Part shown: positions 24,501 to 31,736 of the stretch, in pieces
Layout: each line of letters begins with the position of its first letter
Position numbering within the stretch: the first letter of the stretch is position 1
Assembly: GCA_002327305.1 (NCBI GenBank)
Contig: DCUZ01000076.1
Location: 1-46,945, forward strand
Direction: 5' to 3'
DNA length: 46,945 nucleotides
Origin: Holophagales bacterium UBA2201
Lineage (GTDB): Bacteria; Acidobacteriota; Thermoanaerobaculia; UBA2201
Made by a program: the position numbers and the translations under genes
The notes under the pieces: model-generated
Told to the model about the DNA's origin: nothing
What the model saw: the letters and a program-made list of their open reading frames with translations, nothing else
The model's database searches: none

Positions 24501-26414
24501 GTGCGGGACGCTACCGTGTCCACCTGGACCAGTGTTACAGGCGCTTCCTGGGATTCAGACCAGGCGGCCCAGCATGTCACCCTCAACCTGACTTCCTACA
24601 TTCGACCGAACATGCAGGTCCAATTCTACTACACATGCCCGGGGATCCCCACCGATAATTCCGCATGGATGGTGGACAATGTGAGGATCACCGCCAACCA
24701 GGGGGAGGACCTGCGCGCGGCCGACACCCTCAATGGCGACTGGTCCTCAGCCGATCAGGGGCTCACCTGGACACTGGTGGACGGCATCCCACCGGGTGTG
24801 GGGCTGACCGACATGAACTTCAAGGACGGCGGGATGACGCCGTGGGGGCGGGGGAAAGCCAGTTTTATCTGGGGTGTCTCCTCCGGCCTTTCCCTTGCCC
24901 GGTCGGAACGGGCGGGCTCGTGCAACCACAACGGCGGGGTGTGGAAATATACCCCCGGCCTCCCCACCGGCACCTGGAGCGCCTGCCCCACCGCGGGGCT
25001 GGATACCTGTGAGGACTTCCGTGCCGTGCTGAAACTGAACGCCGGGCCCATTCTGGCGGGGTCGAAGGACATGGGCGGGGGCTCGTCATGGACGGGGCTC
25101 TACCGCAGTGACGACGAGTGCGCCACCTGGCAGGCCTCCGGCTACGGCCTTCCCGCCAACCCCAAGGTGTGGGCCCTGCAGGAGGTCTCCGGCGGCGACA
25201 TCCTGGTCGGCGTTGCCAACACGGGGGCCGACGGGGGCGTCTACCTCTCCGACGCCCAGTCGGGGGGCCGCGCCTGGGTGCTCTACTCGGCCGGCTTCAC
25301 CCCCTCCCTCTCCGGCACCGTGGAACTGACCGGCGACGGCAACACGGTCTATTCGGGCATGGGAGAGGACGGCATCTACGCCGATGACGACGCGATCACT
25401 TATTACAACGGGGCCCCGAAGGCCTTCTTCCAGGCGGCCCCCGCCACGGCCTGCGTCGGCTCTTCCGTCTCCTTCACCGACCGCTCGGCGGGCAAGCCCA
25501 CCACCTGGTCGTGGAACTTCGGCGATTCCGGCACCTCCGGCAGCCAAAGCCCCACCCACACCTACACCGCCGCGGGGACCTATTATCCGTGGCTGACCGC
25601 CTCCAGCTTCTTTGGGAGCGACACCTACACTTTGGCCGCGCCGGGGATCGAGGTGGTGGATGAATTGGATTTAGTCGACACCCTGCGCCTGGTCAAGAAC
25701 GCCTACCAGTATTCCTTCGAACCCGACGCGGCCGGGTTCACCCCCACAGGGCTGTGGCACCGCACCGACGCCTGCGGGGCAGGCTCCACGGTCTTCTACT
25801 ACGGGCAGGACGGGACCTGCGACTACAACACCGGGATCTCCAACAATGGGACGCTGACCTCTTCCGCCATTTCCCTCGCGGGACTGACCGCCCCCGTCCT
25901 TTCGTTCCGGTACCGCCTGCAGACGGAGCAATATCCCGGCTATGACCTGGCCAAGGCCTTTATCTCTCCCGACGGCTCCTCGTGGACGGAGATCGCCCAA
26001 GATTCCGCCAACGGGGGTGTTCTGGTCGTGGACAACGCCTGGCACACCGCCTCCTTCGATGTCTCCTCCTACGCGGGGGGGAACCTGTATGTCCGCTTCA
26101 CCTTTGTCACCATGGATGCCCAGAACAACGGCTATCTCGGCTTCATGGTGGACGACATCACGATCACGGACCCCGGAGCCCTGATGATGACCTGGGACGA
26201 TGTGGACGGCGAGAGCGGCTACCAGGTGTACTACTCCGCGAACCCCGCCTCCGGAGCCGCCAACGGGGCCGCCTTCCCGGCCTGTTCCGGGTCGCCCTGT
26301 TCTGGTATTCCCTACAACCCGCCCCTTGATCCGGATGAGGCCGCTTATTATCGTCTCCGTGTCAAGGGGACCGGCTACGCCTGCGGCGACGGGCCCATCG
26401 GGGGGAGCTGGTAG
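21585..26414 (+). CDS. Giant secreted BNR/Asp-box, double jelly-roll and PKD protein (paralogue 3)
   Basis: A 1609-aa exported paralogue and the largest of the three. I place the start at 21585, just after GGAGGTATTC; the frame is open further upstream but that part overlaps the promoter. The signal peptide (MRKISIFAAAMVFAAVLLPA) is followed by WVKQGTVSGNIADV. Asp-boxes include KSTDGTTW, KSVDGGRSW, RSTDGGVNW, SLDGGYTF and SADQGLTW. A first jelly roll covers about residues 866-1038, GKASFIWG lies near 1091, PKD (SWNFGDSGTSGS) at about 1279-1355, and a second jelly roll at about 1375-1528. A final fibronectin-like domain ends CGDGPIGGSW, as in paralogue 1. The added second jelly roll shows domain gain within the family. 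No protease or glycosidase motif was recognised. Confidence 0.9.
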   Translation: MRKISIFAAAMVFAAVLLPAWVKQGTVSGNIADVEVISWDGNTGLIYVATRGAGIWKSTDGTTWTEANGSTTAPLPDLNIKAICAIPNPSTGTPYADYLLAISSFGVYRTTNQGASWYAYETGLATAGATGYLYSDIAAGYSGTSVLYHLATYGGGTYRKIGTGSWQNSTNGNMTDNNDLYCLSIAANGAKAVVGTEMNAINGGSGHLYTRVYGGTDSWVTYAPTWFPQNATVRALSFRFPDYVFAALDSSGVGGSGGLWWSPGGTGFPNFTQLTGNGTMPSERFLSIDYYYDPMMSSEFFGAAGTEHGLWRIPDPGWTGAQYEAVPFVGSVTGVGVGEPSTCDIFFGGPGKGPFRVNPCSGDRPHPMRTGLFDYQAVDLAPGRYCGTGNDYDLFAASGIAGLWKNQKEFDATTGKQGYFTRMIGDPTSDGLPEVTCVGASSNYQKWNGAAGGDINSHQLTLFVGTNGKGVLKSVDGGRSWFKPNSGTGTLPMGKKISALAVSPNYPAYPHLYAAVYDPAGTTGGVWRSTDGGVNWTNINGTSLLNKRVTALALPPSYGSSVAVFAGCKAGGALNTVWKFTGSAWAAVGSFTYDVTSLTAPSNHIYAGTEAHGVWYHNSDQWLEFNTGFYNGLGYIYQVKAAPNWSSTGSLVAAVRPWAGTTSHGGFYWYKSGVGWQVFNTGLPDRRLLSVAFSPDFANNNRIYCGHSQRGVYANALDPTSGPQENWTGGTGYYTTPERINGVAVDPSDPNIVMASTDDMGVFLSLDGGYTFRPWSNGLSYLEGSVTRRVVDLTLSALIVPTSGTQRRALCGTAGQFIYTANFDPEAADPAAGFYYPQWTRSAIGTVPPPPTSGYINEMRAVGEEVLLSQSAWDWSSGPPAGWTRVNGGAKGRWGPNPAPSGCSALAVPFPLSGSVALMDNICTLQYGAQEDELITPVLFTSTQGITSLTLEFDHMYADYASGKVTDSARVRVRDATVSTWTSVTGASWDSDQAAQHVTLNLTSYIRPNMQVQFYYTCPGIPTDNSAWMVDNVRITANQGEDLRAADTLNGDWSSADQGLTWTLVDGIPPGVGLTDMNFKDGGMTPWGRGKASFIWGVSSGLSLARSERAGSCNHNGGVWKYTPGLPTGTWSACPTAGLDTCEDFRAVLKLNAGPILAGSKDMGGGSSWTGLYRSDDECATWQASGYGLPANPKVWALQEVSGGDILVGVANTGADGGVYLSDAQSGGRAWVLYSAGFTPSLSGTVELTGDGNTVYSGMGEDGIYADDDAITYYNGAPKAFFQAAPATACVGSSVSFTDRSAGKPTTWSWNFGDSGTSGSQSPTHTYTAAGTYYPWLTASSFFGSDTYTLAAPGIEVVDELDLVDTLRLVKNAYQYSFEPDAAGFTPTGLWHRTDACGAGSTVFYYGQDGTCDYNTGISNNGTLTSSAISLAGLTAPVLSFRYRLQTEQYPGYDLAKAFISPDGSSWTEIAQDSANGGVLVVDNAWHTASFDVSSYAGGNLYVRFTFVTMDAQNNGYLGFMVDDITITDPGALMMTWDDVDGESGYQVYYSANPASGAANGAAFPACSGSPCSGIPYNPPLDPDEAAYYRLRVKGTGYACGDGPIGGSW

Positions 26415-26464
26415 GGGGATGAGCAGGGCGTAGAAGCGTAAGGGCGGAAAAGTGAAGATGTGAA

Positions 26465-26484
26465 GGGCGGCCCCGCGGCCGCCC
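26465..26484. terminator. Bidirectional hairpin between convergent genes
   Basis: A stem GGGCGGCC / GGCCGCCC with a CCGC loop, located between the end of the third BNR gene and the end of the convergent YfcC-type gene. GTTT follows on the plus strand and CTTCACATCTTCA-type sequence on the minus strand, so the poly-U tract is weak. Confidence 0.55.
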
Positions 26485-26513
26485 GTTTCATGGGTCAGGG
26501 CCGCCCGCCCCCC

Positions 26514-27887
26514 CTACCACCCCATCAGCACGGGGGGGACCAGGAGGAGCAAACTGAGGAGGATGAAGACGATCTGGAGCGGGAGGAGCCAGCGGAACCA
26601 CTTCTCGAAGGGGACGCCGGCCAGTTCGAGGGTCCCCACGGTGACGGCGGAGGTGGGGATGATCATGTTGGTGAAGCCGTCGCCGAACTGGTAGGCCAGC
26701 ACCGCCGTCTGCCGCGTGATCCCCGTCAGGTCGGCCAGGGGGGCCATCAGCGGCATGGTCAGCGCCGCCTTGGTGGTGCCCGAGGGGATGACGAAATTGA
26801 CGGCCGCCTGGACGGCGTACTGGGCGTAGGCGGCGAGGAGGGGAGGCAGGGCGCCGAAGGCCTGCGCGGCGCCGTACAGGATGGTGTCGATGACCCGGCC
26901 GTCCTCCAGCAGGACCAGGATGCCGGCGGCGAAGGCCACCACGAGGCAGGCCCCCACCATGTCTTTGGCCCCGGCGGCGAATTCCCGCGCGAGGGCGTTC
27001 GGCGTCATTCCCGCCGTGATGCCCGAGGCCAGACCCAGGGCGACGAAGAGGGCGGAGAGTTCGGTGATGTACCACTCCCACGCCAGCACGCCGGCGAAGA
27101 GGACCCCCACGGCCGCGGCCAGGAGGCATAGGATGAGGGCGTTGCGCCACCCCAGCGCCGCCCCCTGCGCCGCGGGGGCGACGGCCTTGCGGGCGCGGTC
27201 GATTGCATAAGTGGGGCTGGAGGCGGGGTCCTTCCGCACCCGCTCGGCGTGGCGCAGGACCCACGCGATCGTGAGGGCGGTGACGCCGGCCCAGATGCCG
27301 ACGCGGTACTCCCACCCGCTCAGGAGGGGGACGCCGGCGAGGCGCTGGGCGATCTGGACGGTGAAGGGGTTGAAGAAGGCGGTGGCGAACCCCACGCCGG
27401 CGGCGAGGAACGAGAGGCATAGCCCCGTGATGGAGTCGTAGCCGAGGGAGAGGGCCAGCGGGACGAAGATGAGGACGAAGGGCATGGCCTCCTCGCACAT
27501 CCCGAAGAAGGCCCCGAAGAACGAGAACGCCACCATCACCAGCGCCACCACCGTCCTCCGGCGGCGGCCGATGGCGCGCACGAGGCGGGCGATGCCGGCG
27601 TCGATGGCCCCGGTCTTGGCGATGATGTTGAACGCGCCGCCGATGAAGAAGATGAAGGCGATGATGTCCCACAGTTTCCGGAAGCCCTTCATGGGGGCGG
27701 TGAAGAACTGGAGCAATTGCGGGTGGCGCGGCTGGACCTGGAAGGACCCCTGCACCACCGTCTCGCTCCCGTCGGGGTGCTTCTCCCGCTCGTAGCTCCC
27801 GCCGGGAAGGACGAGGGTGGCGGCCACGGCGAGGAGGAGCAGGGCGAAGACGATGACCAGCGAATGGGGGACGGCAAGTTTGGGCAA
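26514..27887 (-). CDS. YfcC-type transporter (DcuC/C4-dicarboxylate carrier-like family)
   Basis: A 457-aa integral inner-membrane protein with about 12 hydrophobic segments. The conserved FFGMCEEAMPF motif, the LSFLAAGVGFATAFFNPFTVQIAQ helix and the C-terminal FGDGFTNMIIPTSAVTVG are those of the YfcC/DcuC-like group (PF03606). Some characterised relatives exchange basic amino acids or carry C4-dicarboxylates; the substrate here is unknown. The start is TTG at 27887, with AGGAGG six bases upstream; the frame opens 21 codons earlier without a ribosome binding site. It is divergent from an SSS symporter with a 118-base gap. Link to the arginine pathway at the left of the window is possible but speculative. 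Confidence 0.88.
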   Translation of the reverse strand: MPKLAVPHSLVIVFALLLLAVAATLVLPGGSYEREKHPDGSETVVQGSFQVQPRHPQLLQFFTAPMKGFRKLWDIIAFIFFIGGAFNIIAKTGAIDAGIARLVRAIGRRRRTVVALVMVAFSFFGAFFGMCEEAMPFVLIFVPLALSLGYDSITGLCLSFLAAGVGFATAFFNPFTVQIAQRLAGVPLLSGWEYRVGIWAGVTALTIAWVLRHAERVRKDPASSPTYAIDRARKAVAPAAQGAALGWRNALILCLLAAAVGVLFAGVLAWEWYITELSALFVALGLASGITAGMTPNALAREFAAGAKDMVGACLVVAFAAGILVLLEDGRVIDTILYGAAQAFGALPPLLAAYAQYAVQAAVNFVIPSGTTKAALTMPLMAPLADLTGITRQTAVLAYQFGDGFTNMIIPTSAVTVGTLELAGVPFEKWFRWLLPLQIVFILLSLLLLVPPVLMGW

Positions 27888-27970
27888 CGGCGGCCTCCTG
27901 GGATAGTGTAAAGCGCGCCCATTCCACCACGGCAGGGCCGGGGTTGTCAACCGGCGCGCGGCGGGCCTCC

Positions 27971-27999
27971 TTGACCCGCCCGGCCCGCTCGCCTACAAT
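27971..27999 (+). promoter_or_regulatory. Leaderless sigma70-type promoter of the SSS symporter
   Basis: TTGACC (27971-27976), a 17-base spacer, and TACAAT (27994-27999). Six bases later comes the GTG start, so predicted +1 coincides with the first base of the start codon. No ribosome binding site is present, consistent with leaderless initiation. Confidence 0.7.
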
Positions 28000-28005
28000 G
28001 GAACC

Positions 28006-29577
28006 GTGACCGCGCTGGACTGGATCATCGTGGCGGCCTACATGGCCGGGGTCGTGGGCATGGGATTCTGGGTGGGGAGGAGGCAGGCGACCCACGAGGA
28101 CTACTTCCTGGCCGGGCGCTCCATGGGGGCGGCCGTCGTGGCGGGCTCCATCCTGGCCACGCAGGCCAGCGCCATCAGCATGATCGGCGCCCCCGCCTTC
28201 GTGGCCCTCGCCCCCGGCGGGGGCCTGCGATGGCTCCAGTACGAACTGGCCGTTCCTCTGGCCATGGCGGCCATCGGGGTGGTCATCCTCCCCCCGCTGT
28301 TCCGGGGCGGCTATGTCACCCTCTACGAGTACATCCAGGAACGCTTCGGCGACGGCCCCCGCCGGGCGCTGGCCCTGCTGTTCCTCCTCAGCCGCGGCCT
28401 CGCCGCCGGGGTGGCCCTCTACGCCGCCGGAGTGGTCCTTTCCACCTGCCTGGGGCTGGCCCTCGTCCCCACCATGCTCCTGATGGGCGCCGTCACCCTC
28501 CTTTACACCGCCGTGGGGGGGATCCGCGCCGACATCTACTCCGACATCCTCCAGTTGTTCGTCCTGCTGGGGGCCACCGGCGCGGCGGTGGTATGGCTGG
28601 TCATCCACACCGGGGTGTGGGTGCCCGGGCCCGACCTGGTGGACCCCGCCCGCCTGCGGACGCTGGATTTCGGCGCCCCCCTGGCGGGCGCGGCGGGCCG
28701 GTACGGCTTCTGGCCCATGCTCCTGGGCGGCCTCTTCCTCTACGTCTCCTACTACGGATGCGACCAGAGCCAGGCCCAGCGCCTTCTCTCGGCCCCCGAC
28801 CCGGGCACGACCCGCAGGGCCCTCCTCCTCAACGGCGTCCTGCGCTTTCCCTTCGTCCTCCTCTACTGCTGGATGGGGCTCCTTCTGGCGGTCTTCCTCG
28901 GGATGCGGCCCGATTTCGCCGCCGCCATCCCGGCCGACCGCCCCGATTTCCTGGTCCCCACCTTCGTCGTCCACCACCTCCCCGCGGGGCTGACGGGGCT
29001 GGTGGTGGCCGGTCTCTTCGCCGCGGCGATGTCGTCGCTGGACTCGGCCTACAACTCCCTCTCGGCCGTGACGCAGATCGACCTCCTGCGCCGCCCCCGG
29101 GAGCGGATCACGGTGGCCTCCAGCCGCCTCTGGACCGTCCTGTGGGGGACCGCCTGCGCGGCCGCGGCGGTGGCGTTCTCGGCGTCGAAGGCCACCGCCA
29201 TCGAATTGGTCAACATGGTGGGGTCGGTCTTCTACGGGCCCCTCCTGGGGGTCTTCCTCCTGGGCATCCTCACCCGGCGGGTGGGCGCGGGCGGCGCCGT
29301 GGCGGGGCTGGCCGCCGGTCTGGCCGTCAACCTCGCCCTCTGGCGCGGAGCCCCCGCCCTCTCCTGGCTCTGGTGGAACCTGGCCGGGTGCGTTGTCACG
29401 GCGGCGGTAGGGGCGCTGTGGCGGGGGCGGCGGGACGACCGGGAGCGTTTTGGGGAAGGCGCGGCCGTCGCCTTTCCCCGAGACCTCCGCTGTTTCGCCC
29501 TCGTCCTCGTCGCCGCCTTCGCCGCGATGCTGGTCGCCCTGTGGGTGTTGCAGGGCCTGCTGATGGGGGAGGCCTGA
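28006..29577 (+). CDS. Sodium:solute symporter family (SSS) transporter
   Basis: A 523-aa inner-membrane protein with about 13 predicted helices of the LeuT-fold SSS family. Diagnostic segments are DYFLAGRSMG near residue 33, the SILATQASAISMIGAPAF first-helix region, and LFAAAMSSLDSAYNSLSAV near residue 345, which contributes the sodium-2 site serines. Substrates of this family range from sugars and amino acids to acetate and cannot be assigned here. The C-terminal tail adds one more helix. The GTG start is placed by the leaderless promoter directly upstream. Confidence 0.93.
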   Translation: MTALDWIIVAAYMAGVVGMGFWVGRRQATHEDYFLAGRSMGAAVVAGSILATQASAISMIGAPAFVALAPGGGLRWLQYELAVPLAMAAIGVVILPPLFRGGYVTLYEYIQERFGDGPRRALALLFLLSRGLAAGVALYAAGVVLSTCLGLALVPTMLLMGAVTLLYTAVGGIRADIYSDILQLFVLLGATGAAVVWLVIHTGVWVPGPDLVDPARLRTLDFGAPLAGAAGRYGFWPMLLGGLFLYVSYYGCDQSQAQRLLSAPDPGTTRRALLLNGVLRFPFVLLYCWMGLLLAVFLGMRPDFAAAIPADRPDFLVPTFVVHHLPAGLTGLVVAGLFAAAMSSLDSAYNSLSAVTQIDLLRRPRERITVASSRLWTVLWGTACAAAAVAFSASKATAIELVNMVGSVFYGPLLGVFLLGILTRRVGAGGAVAGLAAGLAVNLALWRGAPALSWLWWNLAGCVVTAAVGALWRGRRDDRERFGEGAAVAFPRDLRCFALVLVAAFAAMLVALWVLQGLLMGEA

Positions 29578-29578
29578 T

Positions 29579-29595
29579 CCCGAACTCGCTTCGGG
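29579..29595 (+). terminator. Short hairpin after the SSS gene
   Basis: CCCGAA-CTCGC-TTCGGG, starting two bases after the stop codon, with T-rich sequence (TTTGTTGTTTCTT) some 15 bases later. It is a plausible but weak intrinsic terminator. Confidence 0.4.
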
Positions 29596-29650
29596 CTGAA
29601 CTCCGCAATTTGTTGTTTCTTAATTTGAAATCCTGACCCTGTATCCGGGA

Positions 29651-29757
29651 GAAGCGCTTGCGCTTCGACACGAGGGGCCGGAAACGAAGAAGTCCCGACA
29701 AAGTCGGGACCTGCGGCAAGTCCAAAACAAGATGGCGGAGGAGGAGGGATTTGAACC
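29651..29757 (-). repeat. Broken tRNA-Ser copy: 3' end plus downstream hairpins
   Basis: On the minus strand this repeats the last about 25 bases of the intact tRNA-Ser gene (29733-29757: T-arm, acceptor strand and CCA), its 3' flank, and two hairpins (29692-29710 and 29651-29666). Beyond the T-arm the match stops at a CCTGCC-TTCGG-CAGG palindrome, so no functional tRNA can form. The GTCCCGAC/GTCGGGAC hairpin differs from its counterpart at 29932-29950 by a paired T-A to C-G change. Confidence 0.7.
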
Positions 29758-29890
29758 CTGCCGAAGGCAGGGATGGGGATCCCTCGTCTCGTCCCCCCGC
29801 CACCCAACCCCCACATCCCGTTCGAATGCCCTCCGGTATTAAATTGGACTTGCCGGCCGCAAGGCCCGTCGGTTCAGGGCACCCAGGAGA

Positions 29891-29950
29891 GAAGCGCTTG
29901 CGCTTCGCAACGGGGGTCCTGAAACGACGCAGCCCCGACAAGGTCGGGGC
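29891..29950 (-). terminator. Tandem hairpins downstream of tRNA-Ser
   Basis: Two hairpins follow the tRNA on the minus strand: GCCCCGAC-AAG-GTCGGGGC (29932-29950) and GAAGCGC-TT-GCGCTTC (29891-29906). The order is the same as in the broken copy to the left. They may serve as terminator or processing signals of the tRNA transcript. Confidence 0.45.
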
Positions 29951-29972
29951 CTGCGGCAAGTCCAAAACAAGA

Positions 29973-30062
29973 TGGCGGAGGAGGAGGGATTCGAACCCCC
30001 GGTCCCCTCACGGGAACAGCGGTTTTCAAGACCGCCACCTTCGACCGCTCGGTCACTCCTCC
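29973..30062 (-). tRNA. tRNA-Ser (anticodon UGA)
   Basis: A 90-base class II tRNA on the minus strand. It has acceptor GGAGGAG / CTCCTCC, a D-arm GACCGAGCGGTC, an anticodon stem-loop with loop CTTGAAA (anticodon TGA), a long variable arm as required for serine, a T-loop TTCGAAT, and an encoded CCA. A TACAAT -10 box (30072-30077) lies about ten bases upstream. Confidence 0.95.
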
Positions 30063-30217
30063 GAAGGATTGATTGTAACATAGAGAGTCGTGCTTCCTAC
30101 CCGACGCGGCGGGCTGAAAACCGCATGGAAAACAGCCCTGTCCGGGACCGGGGGTACTGCCCCCTCATCTCGTCCCCGCGCGGCAGAACCCCCGCCATCC
30201 TATGCGGTTTTCAGATG

Positions 30218-30253
30218 CGACCGCTCGGTCACTCCTCCGAAGAACTGATTGTA
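30218..30253 (-). pseudogene. Broken tRNA-Ser copy: promoter and 5' end only
   Basis: On the minus strand, TACAAT, a short spacer and then GGAGGAGTGACCGAGCGGTCG match the promoter and the first 21 bases of the intact tRNA-Ser. The sequence diverges after the D-arm, although a CTGAAAACCGC remnant resembles the anticodon arm. The stretch 30063-30217 between this and the intact gene holds degenerate GC-rich sequence and no gene. Confidence 0.65.
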
Positions 30254-30297
30254 GCATACCGGTATCCTTCGCTCCCCCGCGCCGATTAAGAATGCGG

Positions 30298-30303
30298 TAA
30301 AAT
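30298..30303 (+). promoter_or_regulatory. -10 box, near-leaderless, for the DUF6599-type operon
   Basis: TAAAAT lies seven bases before the ATG at 30311, so predicted +1 is 30310-30311. There is no ribosome binding site, consistent with leaderless initiation. A -35 element is not clear. Confidence 0.5.
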
Positions 30304-30310
30304 CATTCCC

Positions 30311-30790
30311 ATGAAACACCCCCTTTACGCCCTGTTGCTCCTGCCCCTGGCGGCGGTCCTGTGGTGGGTCCTGGGGGGGGCGCGCGCCGCCACGGGGATG
30401 GGGTTCGCCCCGGTCCTGCCCGAAGCGGTGTTCTCCCCCGCCGAGTACGACGCCGGGACGGTCTTCGACTACATGAACGGGGCGGCGGAGCACTACCTCC
30501 GGCACGGCTTCAAGGCCCTCAAGGTGTGGACCGGCAAGGCGGGGGAGACGGAGGTGACGGTGGAGCTTTACCTGGTGGATTCGCCTCCCAACGCCCGCCT
30601 CCTCTACGAGCGGGCGCGGGGCGGGGAGGAGACGACGGTGGACGGGACCCCCGTCGCCGTGGGGTCCGGCGCCGGCGCCGCCTGCGCCGGAAAATTCTTT
30701 CTCCGGGTCTACACCTATCCCGAGCGGGACGAGGTGCCCCGGCAAATCCTGAACGCCTTCGCGAGGTGGTACCGTGGGCAGAACCGTTGA
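30311..30790 (+). CDS. Exported DUF6599-like protein
   Basis: A 159-aa protein with an N-terminal signal peptide or anchor (LYALLLLPLAAVLWWVLGG). The segment VFDYMNGAAEHYLRHGFKAL matches, in my judgement, the core motif of DUF6599 proteins (a Y/F-D-Y-x-N-G-A-E-x-Y pattern). Function unknown. It overlaps the DUF362 gene by 17 bases, so the two are probably translationally coupled, and both precede a membrane polyferredoxin. The neighbourhood suggests an envelope redox role. Confidence 0.7.
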   Translation: MKHPLYALLLLPLAAVLWWVLGGARAATGMGFAPVLPEAVFSPAEYDAGTVFDYMNGAAEHYLRHGFKALKVWTGKAGETEVTVELYLVDSPPNARLLYERARGGEETTVDGTPVAVGSGAGAACAGKFFLRVYTYPERDEVPRQILNAFARWYRGQNR

Positions 30791-31736
30791 CCGGCGGGAG
30801 TTCCTGCGGCGCCTCGCCCTGACCGGGGGCGTCTTCGCCGCCGCGTCCGCGGGGGCGCTCTATTTCAGGGGGCGGGAACCCCGGGCGCGGGGCGCCGCCG
30901 ACACCCTCCGCGACCACCGCGAGGGGCTGGCGGTGGACCGCCGGATGGTCGTCCTGCGCGGGCCCGACCCGGCCGCCCTGGTGGAGAGGGGGTTTGAGGC
31001 CATGGGGGGCGCGGGGGCGTTCATCAGGCGCGGCGAGCGGGTGCTGATCAAGCCCAACATGGCGTGGGACCGCACGCCGGAGCAGGGGGCCAACACCCAT
31101 CCGCTCCTCGTGGCCGCCGCCGTGAGGACGGCCCTCGCCGCGGGGGCCGCCTCGGTGGTGGTGGCCGACGTCCCCTGCAACGACCCCGTCAAGGTGCTGG
31201 AGCGCTCGGGGATCCGGAAGGCGGCCGCGGAGGCCGGCGCGCGCGTGGCCGTTCCGTCGGAGGGGCCCGAGGTGGACTTCGGCGGGGCGGTGATCGCGCG
31301 CTTCGCGGTGGGGCGTGAGTTTCTGGAGGCCGACCGGATCATCAACATGCCCGTCGTCAAGGTCCACTCCCTCTCCGGCATCACCTGCGGCATGAAGAAC
31401 TGGTACGGCCTCCTGGTGGGGCGCCGCCACGGCCTGCACCAGAACATCGACGAATCCATCGCCGACCTCGCCGCGGCCGCCAAGCCGACGCTCACCATCA
31501 TCGACGCCACCCGCATCATGGTGTCCAACGGCCCCACCGGGGGGGCGCCGTCGGATGTCGTGCGGCGCGACCTGGTGGCCTTCACCACCGACGAGGTGGC
31601 CGGCGACGCCTGGGCCGCCGACCTCCTGGGGCGCCGCCCCGGCGACCTCCCCTTCCTGGGGCTGGCGGCCGGCCGGGGGCTGGGGACCGGTGATTGGAGG
31701 AGCATCCTCCAAGAGGAGGTCTCCGTTGGAACTTAG
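30774..31736 (+). CDS. Tat-exported DUF362 domain protein
   Basis: A 320-aa protein with a twin-arginine signal, DRREFLRRLALTGG, near residues 6-19. The body matches DUF362 (GERVLIKPNMAWDRTPEQG near residue 85; NMPVVKVHSLSGITCGMKNWYG near residue 190). DUF362 proteins often carry or accompany 4Fe-4S domains; this one has no cysteine clusters, and the polyferredoxin encoded next could supply them. The GTG start lies inside the preceding gene. The physiological role of the family is not established. Confidence 0.87.
   Translation: MGRTVDRREFLRRLALTGGVFAAASAGALYFRGREPRARGAADTLRDHREGLAVDRRMVVLRGPDPAALVERGFEAMGGAGAFIRRGERVLIKPNMAWDRTPEQGANTHPLLVAAAVRTALAAGAASVVVADVPCNDPVKVLERSGIRKAAAEAGARVAVPSEGPEVDFGGAVIARFAVGREFLEADRIINMPVVKVHSLSGITCGMKNWYGLLVGRRHGLHQNIDESIADLAAAAKPTLTIIDATRIMVSNGPTGGAPSDVVRRDLVAFTTDEVAGDAWAADLLGRRPGDLPFLGLAAGRGLGTGDWRSILQEEVSVGT

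Noticed and set aside
26488..28977. Very long open frame on the minus strand across the transporters (about 829 codons)
   Set aside because: It lies antisense to, or out of frame with, two clear membrane transporters, and its translation is Gly/Arg/Pro/His-rich low complexity typical of GC-rich shadow frames.
29733..29800. Second tRNA-Ser gene
   Set aside because: Only the T-arm and acceptor 3' strand are present; there is no matching 5' acceptor strand, D-arm or anticodon arm in register.
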